From Fidelibacterota bacterium (lineage in GTDB: Bacteria; Fidelibacterota; UBA2242; B5-G15): DNA of 5,852 nucleotides. Positions 1 to 5,852 of this stretch are shown piece by piece (position 1 is the stretch's first letter; every line of letters begins with the position of its first letter). Both the position numbers and the translations under genes were made by a program. A model generated the notes under the pieces. That model was not told the DNA's origin. It saw only the letters and a list, made by a program, of their open reading frames with translations, and did not search any database. The stretch is taken from positions 1-5,852 of the forward strand of contig QNCQ01000127.1 in assembly GCA_003645825.1 (NCBI GenBank), read 5' to 3'.

Positions 1-187
1 AACAACATAGTGTCGGATTAAATTGTATCTGATAAAAGAGACTGGTTACCCCATGAGAGATTGTATTGTTTAGGCACAAGCATTTGATATATAGAACAAT
101 ACGGTTGCTATGTTTTTATTATACTCCTAGATACATTCATTACATCAACGATTCTCAATCAAAAATCCTTCTCTCCCATGTTGTTTT

Positions 188-215
188 AGCCTTTTATCCT
201 TGTTAAAGGCTGTTT
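188..215 (+). terminator. Possible weak terminator hairpin
   Basis: AGCCTTT (188-194) and AAAGGCT (205-211) form a perfect 7-bp stem around a 10-base loop, followed by TGTTT. That layout suits a weak intrinsic terminator for a gene entering from the left on the plus strand, but the T tract is short and interrupted and no upstream gene is visible in the window. On the minus strand the stem is followed by AAAAC, which does not suit termination. Confidence 0.3.
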
Positions 216-291
216 GCCATGCAGACTTGAGCGGTTATCGTTGGATCTGAAGTGAAAACGTAGAGTGACCGAAGGAAACATGTATTAACAC

Positions 292-324
292 TTGAAAAAA
301 TACGACCACTTTTTAACTTATAAC
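292..324 (+). promoter_or_regulatory. Candidate promoter for the amidotransferase-nfi pair
   Basis: TTGAAA (292-297) matches five of six bases of a sigma-70 -35 box. Sixteen bases later TAACTT (314-319) is a poor -10 box; TATAAC (319-324) is a better -10 by sequence but sits 21 bases from the -35. The first choice would start transcription near base 326, exactly at the GTG start, giving a leaderless message. The second would start near 331 and favour the ATG at 350. No ribosome-binding site precedes either start, which keeps the leaderless option open. This is inferred from hexamer similarity only. Confidence 0.25.
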
Positions 325-325
325 T

Positions 326-1093
326 GTGAGTTTGACAGTAAAAGATAAAATGGGAAATCCTAAATTTTTAATAATCAAAACAGGCTCTACCTATGCTGAA
401 CTGCGCAAAAAGAGAATGGACTTTGAAGATATGATAATGAACACTGCCGGAATGAAAGAGGTAAAATGGGTTATACGCCCCCTGCTAAATGTCGAACTCG
501 ACAAAGTCCCAATCTTTAAAGGCATTGTAATCACCGGTTCTCACAAGTCCCTTGTAACGGGTTACAATCATGATAAACACTTTAAAACAGTTCTTGATAT
601 AATTATCAAAAATAAGATTCCGACACTGGGGATATGTTTTGGGCATCAACTGATATGCTATGTGATGGGAGGCATGGTAAGCCGAAACCCCATCGGACCG
701 GAGTTTGGAATAAGCACGATAAACCTGACAATCAACGGATTATCTGATCCACTGTTCAGAGGGGTTAACAAAGCCCGATTAGAAGTTTTTTCTTCTCATG
801 TCGATTCAGTAAATAAAGCCCCACCGGATTTTGTACAGCTCGCATGGAATGAACATTCCCTTTTCCAGGCCGTCAGATATGATTCCTTTCTGTACGGGGT
901 ACAATTTCACCCGGAGTTCGATAAAGAAACAATGGAATTTTACATAATGAAAAACTGGAAACTTCTCACAAAGGATCATTTGAGCAGCCCTCTTTTCAAG
1001 GATAACCCAAACAAGCTTTTAAAATCCCTAAGGTCACTGAAAAAACCTAGGGTCATACTAAAGAACTTTGTCGGTATAGCATTGAACGCCTGA
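326..1093 (+). CDS. Stand-alone class I glutamine amidotransferase (GMP synthase GATase-like)
   Basis: This protein of up to 255 residues is a triad-type glutamine amidotransferase. The nucleophile elbow GICFGHQ (residues 102-108) places the catalytic Cys at 104. GVQFHPEF (191-198) supplies His195 and Glu197. ITGSHKSLV (69-77) corresponds to the oxyanion-hole strand. In this family glutamine is hydrolysed and ammonia is passed to a partner, but no synthetase domain is fused or adjacent, so the acceptor is unknown. Stand-alone members can also act as gamma-glutamyl hydrolases. About 55 residues follow the triad, ending in a basic tail. The start is uncertain: GTG at 326 gives the longest form, while ATG at 350 (residue 9) lies just before the conserved KFLIIKTGS and is equally plausible. 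Neither has a Shine-Dalgarno. The stop overlaps the ribosome-binding site of nfi, pointing to a bicistronic unit. The fold is secure; the substrate is not. Confidence 0.88.
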   Translation: MSLTVKDKMGNPKFLIIKTGSTYAELRKKRMDFEDMIMNTAGMKEVKWVIRPLLNVELDKVPIFKGIVITGSHKSLVTGYNHDKHFKTVLDIIIKNKIPTLGICFGHQLICYVMGGMVSRNPIGPEFGISTINLTINGLSDPLFRGVNKARLEVFSSHVDSVNKAPPDFVQLAWNEHSLFQAVRYDSFLYGVQFHPEFDKETMEFYIMKNWKLLTKDHLSSPLFKDNPNKLLKSLRSLKKPRVILKNFVGIALNA

Positions 1094-1095
1094 GG
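1092..1095 (+). promoter_or_regulatory. Ribosome-binding site of nfi
   Basis: GAGG lies five bases before the GTG start at 1101 and overlaps the TGA stop (1091-1093) of the amidotransferase gene. It fixes the nfi start and implies translational coupling between the two genes. Confidence 0.7.
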
Positions 1096-1100
1096 CATCT

Positions 1101-1814
1101 GTGGAACCTTTGATCAAACATAGATGGGATATAAATATACAAGAAGCTAAAAAGCTACAATGCGAACTCGCAGGGAATCTAAGATTTTGCCCTTTCCCCA
1201 TCAGAAAAGTGAAAACAGTTGCCGCCGTGGATGTATCTTACTCGAGGTTTGATAAAACTGGCTATGCGGTCTTGGGTATATTTGAAGTAGAGCAAAATGA
1301 TATTGAAAAAAGATTCGAGATCAAAAAGTACGACATTTTTGAGCATGTTGATAGGGTTAATTTCCCCTATGTTCCGGGTTATTTAAGCTTCAGAGAGATA
1401 CCTATCCTGCTTCCCCTGTTTAAACAGATTACAGTAAGGCCTGATGTAATATTGGTTGACGGCGCGGGAATTGCTCATCCGCGGGGGATAGGCTTGGCCT
1501 CACACATTGGAGTGATCTTTGATACAGCCACTATAGGATGTGCAAAGTCTCGCCTGGTTGGAGAATATACAGAACCTGACAAAACGAAAGGCAGTTACAG
1601 CCCTCTTTTTTTCAATGGGAAAAAAGTTGGGGTAGTCGTCCGAAGTAAAGACGGGGTGAAACCTCTTTTTATCTCTCCTGGAAACAGGATAGATATTAAG
1701 AGTAGCACTGAAGTTATTCTGTGGTTTTGCAGCCGATATAGACTACCTGACCCAATAAGGCTTATTGACATGAGAACAAAAGCACTCCGAAAAGAGCTAC
1801 AAAAGAACGGATAA
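1101..1814 (+). CDS. nfi: Endonuclease V (deoxyinosine 3'-endonuclease)
   Basis: At 237 residues this has the usual length for endonuclease V, which nicks DNA at the second phosphodiester bond 3' of deoxyinosine and other deaminated bases. The catalytic set is complete. Asp44 lies in AAVDVSY and Glu99 in PGYLSFRE. Asp120 lies in VDGAGIAHPRG, and Lys149 in TIGCAKSRL. Tyr90 in the FPYVPG wedge, which probes the damaged base, is present. Conserved KPLFISPGNRID (187-198) and YRLPDPIR (213-220) follow. The start is GTG at 1101, supported by GAGG (1092-1095) five bases upstream; that motif overlaps the preceding gene's TGA, so translation is probably coupled. The enzyme acts in the cytoplasm, needs Mg2+ in characterised members, and starts alternative excision repair. 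Pairing with a GMP synthase-like amidotransferase hints at a shared purine theme, but that is inference. Family assignment is very secure. Confidence 0.96.
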   Translation: MEPLIKHRWDINIQEAKKLQCELAGNLRFCPFPIRKVKTVAAVDVSYSRFDKTGYAVLGIFEVEQNDIEKRFEIKKYDIFEHVDRVNFPYVPGYLSFREIPILLPLFKQITVRPDVILVDGAGIAHPRGIGLASHIGVIFDTATIGCAKSRLVGEYTEPDKTKGSYSPLFFNGKKVGVVVRSKDGVKPLFISPGNRIDIKSSTEVILWFCSRYRLPDPIRLIDMRTKALRKELQKNG

Positions 1815-1839
1815 AATGGTTATATAGGAGCAAGCAAAA

Positions 1840-1959
1840 TTGAGTAATGGCCGGTGTATGCGGAGGACTCTTAGAGAATATTTCAACATCGACCCAGTTA
1901 TAATGGTTTATACTACTTTTGATTTCTTTCTTGAGGAAGTAGAGTCAGGCTATACATAA
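1840..1959 (+). CDS. Possible small ORF, unknown function
   Basis: A TTG start at 1840 has GGAG (1827-1830) nine bases upstream, a well-placed Shine-Dalgarno, and opens a 39-codon frame ending in TAA at 1957-1959. The product would be basic at the N-terminus (RCMRRTLREY) and hydrophobic then acidic at the C-terminus (TTFDFFLEEVE). It has one Cys, no signal peptide and no clear membrane segment. An internal ATG at 1858 is an alternative start. It begins 25 bases after the nfi stop, so it could be a third cistron. I recognise no family. A remnant of a larger gene or a chance frame is just as likely. Confidence 0.25.
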   Translation: MSNGRCMRRTLREYFNIDPVIMVYTTFDFFLEEVESGYT

Positions 1960-2164
1960 TTGCTTAGGTAGTAATTCCTGCCTGTAACGATGGAAAAGAG
2001 AAGGGAACTGACCCCAAAGCTGACAGACAAGGTAACTATACACTCCAGGGAAGAGCAGCACTCTTTGGTAGGTCTCCTTCTGATCTCAGCCAAGGCATTT
2101 TTCCTGCTAGAAACCTTTTAATTTTATGGATACACAAGAGCATAAATACTCAACGAGGTAAATT

Positions 2165-2201
2165 CCCCCCTCCCTGCTTTTGGGGGTCTCCTAGTGAGGG
2201 G
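2165..2201 (-). terminator. Possible terminator between the convergent operons
   Basis: Six Cs (2165-2170) can pair with GGGGG (2182-2186) around an 11-base loop; alternatively CCCCTC (2167-2172) can pair with GAGGGG (2196-2201). Read on the minus strand, the structure lies about 20-60 bases past the stop of the GltD-like gene and is followed by AATTT, a weak U tract. On the plus strand it is followed by TCTCC, with no U tract. Position and GC-rich stem favour transcription arrest of the minus-strand operon, but the poor tail makes this tentative. Confidence 0.35.
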
Positions 2202-2223
2202 AAACAAAAAGTTTGGAACAAAA

Positions 2224-4257
2224 CTAAGATTTTATTTTCCAGTCGAGAGCTCCTACAGGGCACTCCTCGATGCACTTTCCGCAGTCTTTACATGAGAGAG
2301 GAAGCGGTTCTTTAAAAGCCGTCGAGATCGTTGTACTGTAACCTCTGTTAACAAATCCCAACAGAGATTGATTAACAACTTCCTTACAAACCTTTATACA
2401 GATTCCGCATTTTATGCACTTATTTCTATCAAGGATAATTTCCGGATGCCTGTTATCATAATCAAATTTTAACTTTTCCCCTTTTATAGCCTCGGGGCTT
2501 GCCCCATAAGCTTCTGCAAGCTGTTTGAGCTTGCAATCATGTTTTGCTGTACAGCTACACTCGAGGCATCTTTCTCCTTCTGCATGTATTTCCTCGGGGG
2601 TGAAAGTTTCCGTTACCTCCTTGAAAGTAGATATTCTTTCTTCAAGGGGGATATAATGATTTTTCTGTCTTTTCCTCTCCACTGGGTCTTTCAAAAAAAC
2701 GAGATCCTCTTTCTTAAGAAATTGCCAGTGCCCTCTTGTGACATTTATTGAGTAAGATTCCTTATATTTTCTACCGTCGAGGAAACTGATAATTCCAAGT
2801 GCGACCTTCCGGCTGGCAGCCACTGCTTCCACAACTGTTGCTGGACCGGTCACACAGTCACCTGCAGCAAATATTTTCCCTTCTACCTGATAGTTATCTT
2901 TATCTACCTCAATATCTCCCCATCTGTTGGTCTTGATACCCTCAGGAGCGATGGTTTTCTGGCCAATGGCCGCAATGACTGTATCTGCCTCAACCTTAAA
3001 CTCTGATCCCGGGATCGGGACAGGTCTTCTCCTTCCGCTGGCATCAGGTTCTCCAAGCTTCATTCTTTGACAGGTTAGTACCTTTCTTCCATCCTTCTCT
3101 TCTAGCTTCACAGGCGCCACCAGAAATTGGAATTTAACTCCTTCTTCCTTCGCTTCCTCTATTTCAATCTTCTCAGCTGGCATTTCGTTTTCTGTTCTCC
3201 GGTAAAAGCAATACACCTCCTTGCTCTTTAATCTTAAAGCAGTACGTACGCAATCCATCGCTGTGTTACCGCCCCCAATGACAATTGTTTTACCGGGGTT
3301 TTCACCTTTCCAGCCATTAAGAGCAATTCTAGCAAGCCAGTCAATTCCCTTTTCCGCCAGCTCTTCTCCTTCTACCCTCATTGGACTCGGCTTCCACGAG
3401 CCAACCGTTATTGCTACAGCATCGTACTTTTCTGTGAGCTCTTTGAGGCTAATATCCTTTCCGAGTTCTTTTCCGCACAGGAAGGTAATTCCGCCCATTT
3501 TTTCGAAATGTTCAAGTTCTTTGTCGAGAAGAGCTTTTGGCAATCGGTACTCCGGTATTCCATATCTAAGCATCCCACCCACCTCGGGCATCTTATCAAA
3601 AACGTCTGATGCTATTCCATTAAGCCTCAAAAAATAGGCGACTGAAATACCTGCGGGACCTGCACCTACGATGGCAACTTTTTTTCCGTTTAGCGGTGGC
3701 AGTTCTTCCAGATACTTATCGTAGTAAAGATCAGCTGCAAGCCGCTTGAAGTCATTAATTGCAACTGGTTCCCCATCTATTACATTTCTTCTACAATCCT
3801 TTTCGCAAAACCTCGGACAAACCCTACTAATAGAAATCGGTAAAGGTATCCTCTCTTTTATTATTTTCAATGCCTCAAGGAACTTGCCATCCTTACATGC
3901 CCGGACATATTCTTCTACTCGAGCATGAGCGGGGCATGCCAGTGTACATGGAGCTTCACAGTCACCCGTGTGTTCTGAAAGCAGTAAGTTAAGGGCGGTC
4001 TTTCTCATATCAATTACGTCAGGCTCATCAACAACAATATCCATTCCATCTTCAACATAAGCAGAGCAGGACGGTATGTACTTCCCCGATCTTTTATCCC
4101 GCACGACGCATACAAAACAGGATGTGTTGTGTGATACTTTCTCGTTGTAACATAACGTAGGTATATCATATCCAAGCTCTTTTGCAACCTGAAGAATGGT
4201 TTTGCTTTTCTCAACTTCTATTTCCCTACCATTAATTTTAATCTTAACTCTGTCCAC
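2224..4257 (-). CDS. NADPH-binding iron-sulfur flavoprotein, StnA-like (2Fe-2S + GltD/NfnB + ferredoxin fusion)
   Basis: This 677-residue protein is a chain of electron-transfer modules. Residues 1-80 are a NuoG/HydA-type [2Fe-2S] domain (Cys36, 47, 50, 64). Residues 96-155 carry HTGDC and Cys100, 104, 108, 147, 151, 155, the Fer4_20-type [4Fe-4S] region of GltD, NfnB and dihydropyrimidine dehydrogenase. FAD binding is shown by VAIVGAGPAG (194-203) and IFAAGDCVTGPA (462-473). The NADP site is shown by VIGGGNTAMD (326-335) with YRRTENEMPA (352-361), whose arginines suit the 2'-phosphate. CLECSC plus Cys575 (564-575) and two ferredoxin motifs (Cys614-624 and 656-666) end the chain. The first ferredoxin motif lacks the usual Pro after its last Cys. 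The likely role is exchanging electrons between NADPH and the NuoF-like partner, as in StnA of the Sporomusa-type transhydrogenase. The GTG start at 4257 has AGGGAG seven bases upstream and overlaps the partner's end by 14 bases. Alternatives are another NADPH-linked oxidoreductase or a formate dehydrogenase or hydrogenase accessory subunit. Domains are secure; the complex is inferred. Confidence 0.9.
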   Translation of the reverse strand: MDRVKIKINGREIEVEKSKTILQVAKELGYDIPTLCYNEKVSHNTSCFVCVVRDKRSGKYIPSCSAYVEDGMDIVVDEPDVIDMRKTALNLLLSEHTGDCEAPCTLACPAHARVEEYVRACKDGKFLEALKIIKERIPLPISISRVCPRFCEKDCRRNVIDGEPVAINDFKRLAADLYYDKYLEELPPLNGKKVAIVGAGPAGISVAYFLRLNGIASDVFDKMPEVGGMLRYGIPEYRLPKALLDKELEHFEKMGGITFLCGKELGKDISLKELTEKYDAVAITVGSWKPSPMRVEGEELAEKGIDWLARIALNGWKGENPGKTIVIGGGNTAMDCVRTALRLKSKEVYCFYRRTENEMPAEKIEIEEAKEEGVKFQFLVAPVKLEEKDGRKVLTCQRMKLGEPDASGRRRPVPIPGSEFKVEADTVIAAIGQKTIAPEGIKTNRWGDIEVDKDNYQVEGKIFAAGDCVTGPATVVEAVAASRKVALGIISFLDGRKYKESYSINVTRGHWQFLKKEDLVFLKDPVERKRQKNHYIPLEERISTFKEVTETFTPEEIHAEGERCLECSCTAKHDCKLKQLAEAYGASPEAIKGEKLKFDYDNRHPEIILDRNKCIKCGICIKVCKEVVNQSLLGFVNRGYSTTISTAFKEPLPLSCKDCGKCIEECPVGALDWKIKS

Positions 4258-5852
4258 TTTTATTCTCCCTGGCTATTCTTGAAATTGCTTTTTTCGGACA
4301 CACTTCTATGCAACTGTTACACCTCGTGCAAACCTCAGAATCTATAACATAATCCTCAGATATAGCACCTACCGGGCACGTTCTGATACACAGTCCACAC
4401 TCAATGCACTTCTCTCTATCGATGTAAATATCAACAAGCGCATTACAAACAAGAGCATCACATTTTTTATTAACCACATGATTTACATACTCATCTCTGA
4501 AATATCTTAGTGTGGATAGCACAGGATTGGGTGCAGTCTGCCCAAGCCCACAGAGAGAGCCCTTTTTTACCTTTTCACCAAGATCTTCCAGGAAAGCTAT
4601 ATCCTCTTCGGTTCCCAGACCATGTGTTATTCTTTCCAGAACCTCCAGCATTCTTTTCGTCCCTATTCTACAAAATGTACACTTCCCACAGCTTTCCCGT
4701 GCAGTGAAATCAAGAAAATATCTGGCAGTTTCAACCATACACCTGTCTTTCCCGATTACAATAAGACCACCTGACCCCATTATAGCACCCAGTTTATTAA
4801 GAGAATCATAATCTACCGGTGCATCGAAATGTTCTTCAGGAATACATCCGCCACTTGGACCTCCAATCTGAACCGCCTTAACTGAACCCGGTTCTGCTCC
4901 ACCAACCTCATAAACGATCTGCCCTATGGTAATCCCCATCGGTACTTCTATTAAACCTGTATATTTCAGATCCCCTGCAAGAGCGAAAAGCTTAGTACCT
5001 TTCGAGTTCTCAGTACCAATTCTGGCGAAGCTATCACTGCCCTCCCTGATAACTATAGGTATATTTGCAAATGTTTCCACATTATTTATTGCAGTTGGAT
5101 AGCCTTTGTATCCTCGATCAGTAGGAAAAGGAGGCCTGTAACGGGGATTTCCTCTACCTCCTTCCAGGGAATGTATCATTGCTGTTTCTTCACCACAGAC
5201 GAATGCGCCTGCTCCTTCTTTGATTATAATGGGAACCTTCCTGCCATTTAGAACATTTAATTCCCTTTCCTCAATCTGTTTTATTGCTTCTTTAAGATGT
5301 TTTATGGCAAGCGGATACTCTGCTCTAACGTAAATGAAAAGTTTTGTAGCCCCTGTGGCATAAGCTCCGATTAGCATCCCTTCAAGAATCTGGTGTGGTA
5401 CAGACTCCATGAGGGAACGGTCCATGAAGGCTCCTGGATCCCCTTCATCACCATTGCAAATCATAATTTTCTCTGGAGAATCCTTAGCAGCCAGAAAAGA
5501 CCACTTCAAACCAGTTGGAAATCCAGCCCCACCGCGTCCTCTTAAACCTGATCTTTTTACCTCTTCTACTATCTCCTCAGGTTTTAACCTCAAAGCCTTT
5601 TTTAACGCTTCATACCCCTCATTTTCCATATACTCATCAATTGAGGTTGGAATAATCCTGCCACTTAGTCTGGTTACTTTTATACACTCCTTTTGTTTTC
5701 TGCTTTCAGGAAACTGGTGCCGAAATTTATTATCAAGGCTGAGAATAGCTTTCAGGTATTCATCATTTGCCTTTACTCTGGAATAAAATACCGATTCATT
5801 TTCCGTCTCAACTTCAACAATCGGTTCCGCATAACAGTGCCCAATACACCCT
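4244..5852 (-). CDS. NuoF/HydB-like NAD(H)- and FMN-binding subunit, StnB-like, 5'-partial
   Basis: The frame stays open to the window edge, so 535 residues are visible and the start lies outside. The first ATG inside the window (5629) is internal: the 74 codons before it begin with GCIGHCYAEPIVEVE, the second Cys pair of a thioredoxin-like [2Fe-2S] domain, and run into GRIIPTSIDEYMENEGYEAL, a typical NuoF N-terminal stretch. Counting from that ATG, GRGGAGFPTGLKW (31-43), CNGDEGDPGAFMDR (58-71) and GAGAFVCGEETA (139-150) bind FMN and NADH. CGKCTFC (314-320) plus Cys360 hold a [4Fe-4S] cluster. His384, Cys390 and Cys395 resemble the HydB zinc-site region. Two ferredoxin motifs (Cys408-418 and 434-444) end the protein. 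EGDPGAFMDR and the C-terminal ferredoxin domain fit HydB/StnB-type subunits rather than complex I NuoF. It probably exchanges electrons with NAD(H) and, if bifurcating, ferredoxin. The usual HydB length suggests roughly 60-90 residues are missing. The same fold occurs in formate dehydrogenase and hydrogenase diaphorases. Confidence 0.93.
   Translation of the reverse strand, partial: GCIGHCYAEPIVEVETENESVFYSRVKANDEYLKAILSLDNKFRHQFPESRKQKECIKVTRLSGRIIPTSIDEYMENEGYEALKKALRLKPEEIVEEVKRSGLRGRGGAGFPTGLKWSFLAAKDSPEKIMICNGDEGDPGAFMDRSLMESVPHQILEGMLIGAYATGATKLFIYVRAEYPLAIKHLKEAIKQIEERELNVLNGRKVPIIIKEGAGAFVCGEETAMIHSLEGGRGNPRYRPPFPTDRGYKGYPTAINNVETFANIPIVIREGSDSFARIGTENSKGTKLFALAGDLKYTGLIEVPMGITIGQIVYEVGGAEPGSVKAVQIGGPSGGCIPEEHFDAPVDYDSLNKLGAIMGSGGLIVIGKDRCMVETARYFLDFTARESCGKCTFCRIGTKRMLEVLERITHGLGTEEDIAFLEDLGEKVKKGSLCGLGQTAPNPVLSTLRYFRDEYVNHVVNKKCDALVCNALVDIYIDREKCIECGLCIRTCPVGAISEDYVIDSEVCTRCNSCIEVCPKKAISRIARENKSGQS
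4265..4270 (-). promoter_or_regulatory. Ribosome-binding site of the GltD-like gene
   Basis: On the minus strand AGGGAG lies seven bases before the GTG at 4257, inside the last codons of the NuoF-like gene. It decides the non-ATG start and, with the 14-base overlap, suggests translational coupling and matched amounts of the two subunits. Confidence 0.7.

Larger units (their letters stand above)
1..325. other. Left-edge intergenic region without a convincing gene
   Basis: No reading frame of useful length exists here on either strand, and none of the three plus frames entering at base 1 stays open beyond about 10 codons. The region is AT-rich. It contains a short terminator-like inverted repeat (188-211) and, at its right end, weak promoter-like hexamers in front of the amidotransferase gene. 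A Shine-Dalgarno-like GAAGGA (271-276) precedes an ATG at 280 that is followed at once by a stop, so it encodes only two residues. No tRNA-like or repeat-array structure was recognised. Confidence 0.6.
1815..2223. other. Convergent intergenic region with possible small ORF and repeat debris
   Basis: This gap of about 410 bases separates the two converging operons. It contains a possible 39-codon ORF (1840-1959). A 43-codon ATG frame (1990-2121) has no ribosome-binding site and no recognisable similarity. A small imperfect stem occurs at 1966-1983. GGGAACTGACCCCAAAG lies near 2003-2019. A C-rich/G-rich inverted repeat sits at 2165-2201, close to the minus-strand operon's end. No RNA gene was recognised. 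The mixture of short frames and a repeat-like motif fits decayed accessory DNA better than a conserved gene. Confidence 0.5.

Noticed and set aside
280..288. GAAGGA followed by ATG-TAT-stop, a possible leader mini-ORF
   Set aside because: It encodes only two residues and probably lies upstream of the transcription start, with no attenuator structure nearby.
1966..1983. Imperfect stem AGGTAG/CTGCCT
   Set aside because: Six base pairs with a wobble and no U tract; expected by chance.
1990..2121. A 43-codon ATG frame in the intergenic gap
   Set aside because: It has no ribosome-binding site, no known similarity and overlaps the repeat-like motif; kept only as part of the region description.
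2539..3637. Plus-strand frames at 2539-2751 and 3221-3637
   Set aside because: They lie opposite the GltD-like gene, show no domain motifs and have compositions typical of antisense reading; the minus-strand gene has clear motifs throughout.
3414..4214. Short frames at 3414-3599 (-), 3746-3928 (+) and 4014-4214 (-)
   Set aside because: All fall within the GltD-like gene in other frames with no recognisable motifs or convincing starts.
4510..5786. Plus-strand frames at 4510-4707, 4512-4811 and 5409-5786
   Set aside because: They are antisense to strongly conserved parts of the NuoF-like gene; the longest also covers the N-terminal extension that is clearly coding on the minus strand.
1..5852. 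CRISPR array, tRNA, riboswitch or phage/plasmid genes
   Set aside because: No direct-repeat array, cloverleaf, conserved riboswitch core or mobile gene was seen on either strand by eye.
4244..5852. Respiratory complex I operon
   Set aside because: The NuoF-like protein has the EGDPGAFMDR variant and an extra C-terminal ferredoxin domain, and its neighbour is a GltD-type NADPH flavoprotein rather than NuoG, so a membrane complex I is unlikely.

Overview
The window comes from an anaerobic bacterium of low-to-moderate GC content that uses AGA, AGG and ATA codons freely. A lineage cannot be read from the sequence. The gene content would suit an acetogen, a syntroph or a sulfate-reducer-like bacterium, because the right-hand operon is a soluble, iron-sulfur-rich NAD(P)/ferredoxin redox complex. 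No tRNA, rRNA, CRISPR array or intact mobile element was seen.

There are two operons facing each other. On the left, after about 325 bases with no convincing gene, a plus-strand pair encodes a stand-alone class I glutamine amidotransferase (326-1093) and endonuclease V (nfi, 1101-1814). The endonuclease's Shine-Dalgarno overlaps the amidotransferase stop codon, so the two are probably co-translated. A gap of about 410 bases follows (1815-2223). It holds one possible 39-codon ORF with a good ribosome-binding site, a GGGGTCAGTTCCC-type motif of the kind I associate with REP/IS200-like debris, and a C-rich/G-rich inverted repeat that may separate the converging transcripts.

On the right, two minus-strand genes overlap by 14 bases. 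The upstream one is a NuoF/HydB-like flavoprotein whose start lies beyond the right edge; the reading frame stays open to base 5852. The downstream one (677 codons) fuses a NuoG/HydA-type [2Fe-2S] domain, a GltD/NfnB-type FAD and NADPH-binding module, and several [4Fe-4S] motifs. An NAD-binding NuoF-like subunit paired with an NADPH-binding GltD-like subunit is the architecture described for the Sporomusa-type (Stn) electron-bifurcating transhydrogenase. My working interpretation is therefore a complex exchanging electrons among NADH, NADPH and ferredoxin. A NuoE-like third subunit would be expected just beyond the right edge. The bifurcating activity and the third subunit are inferences, not observations.
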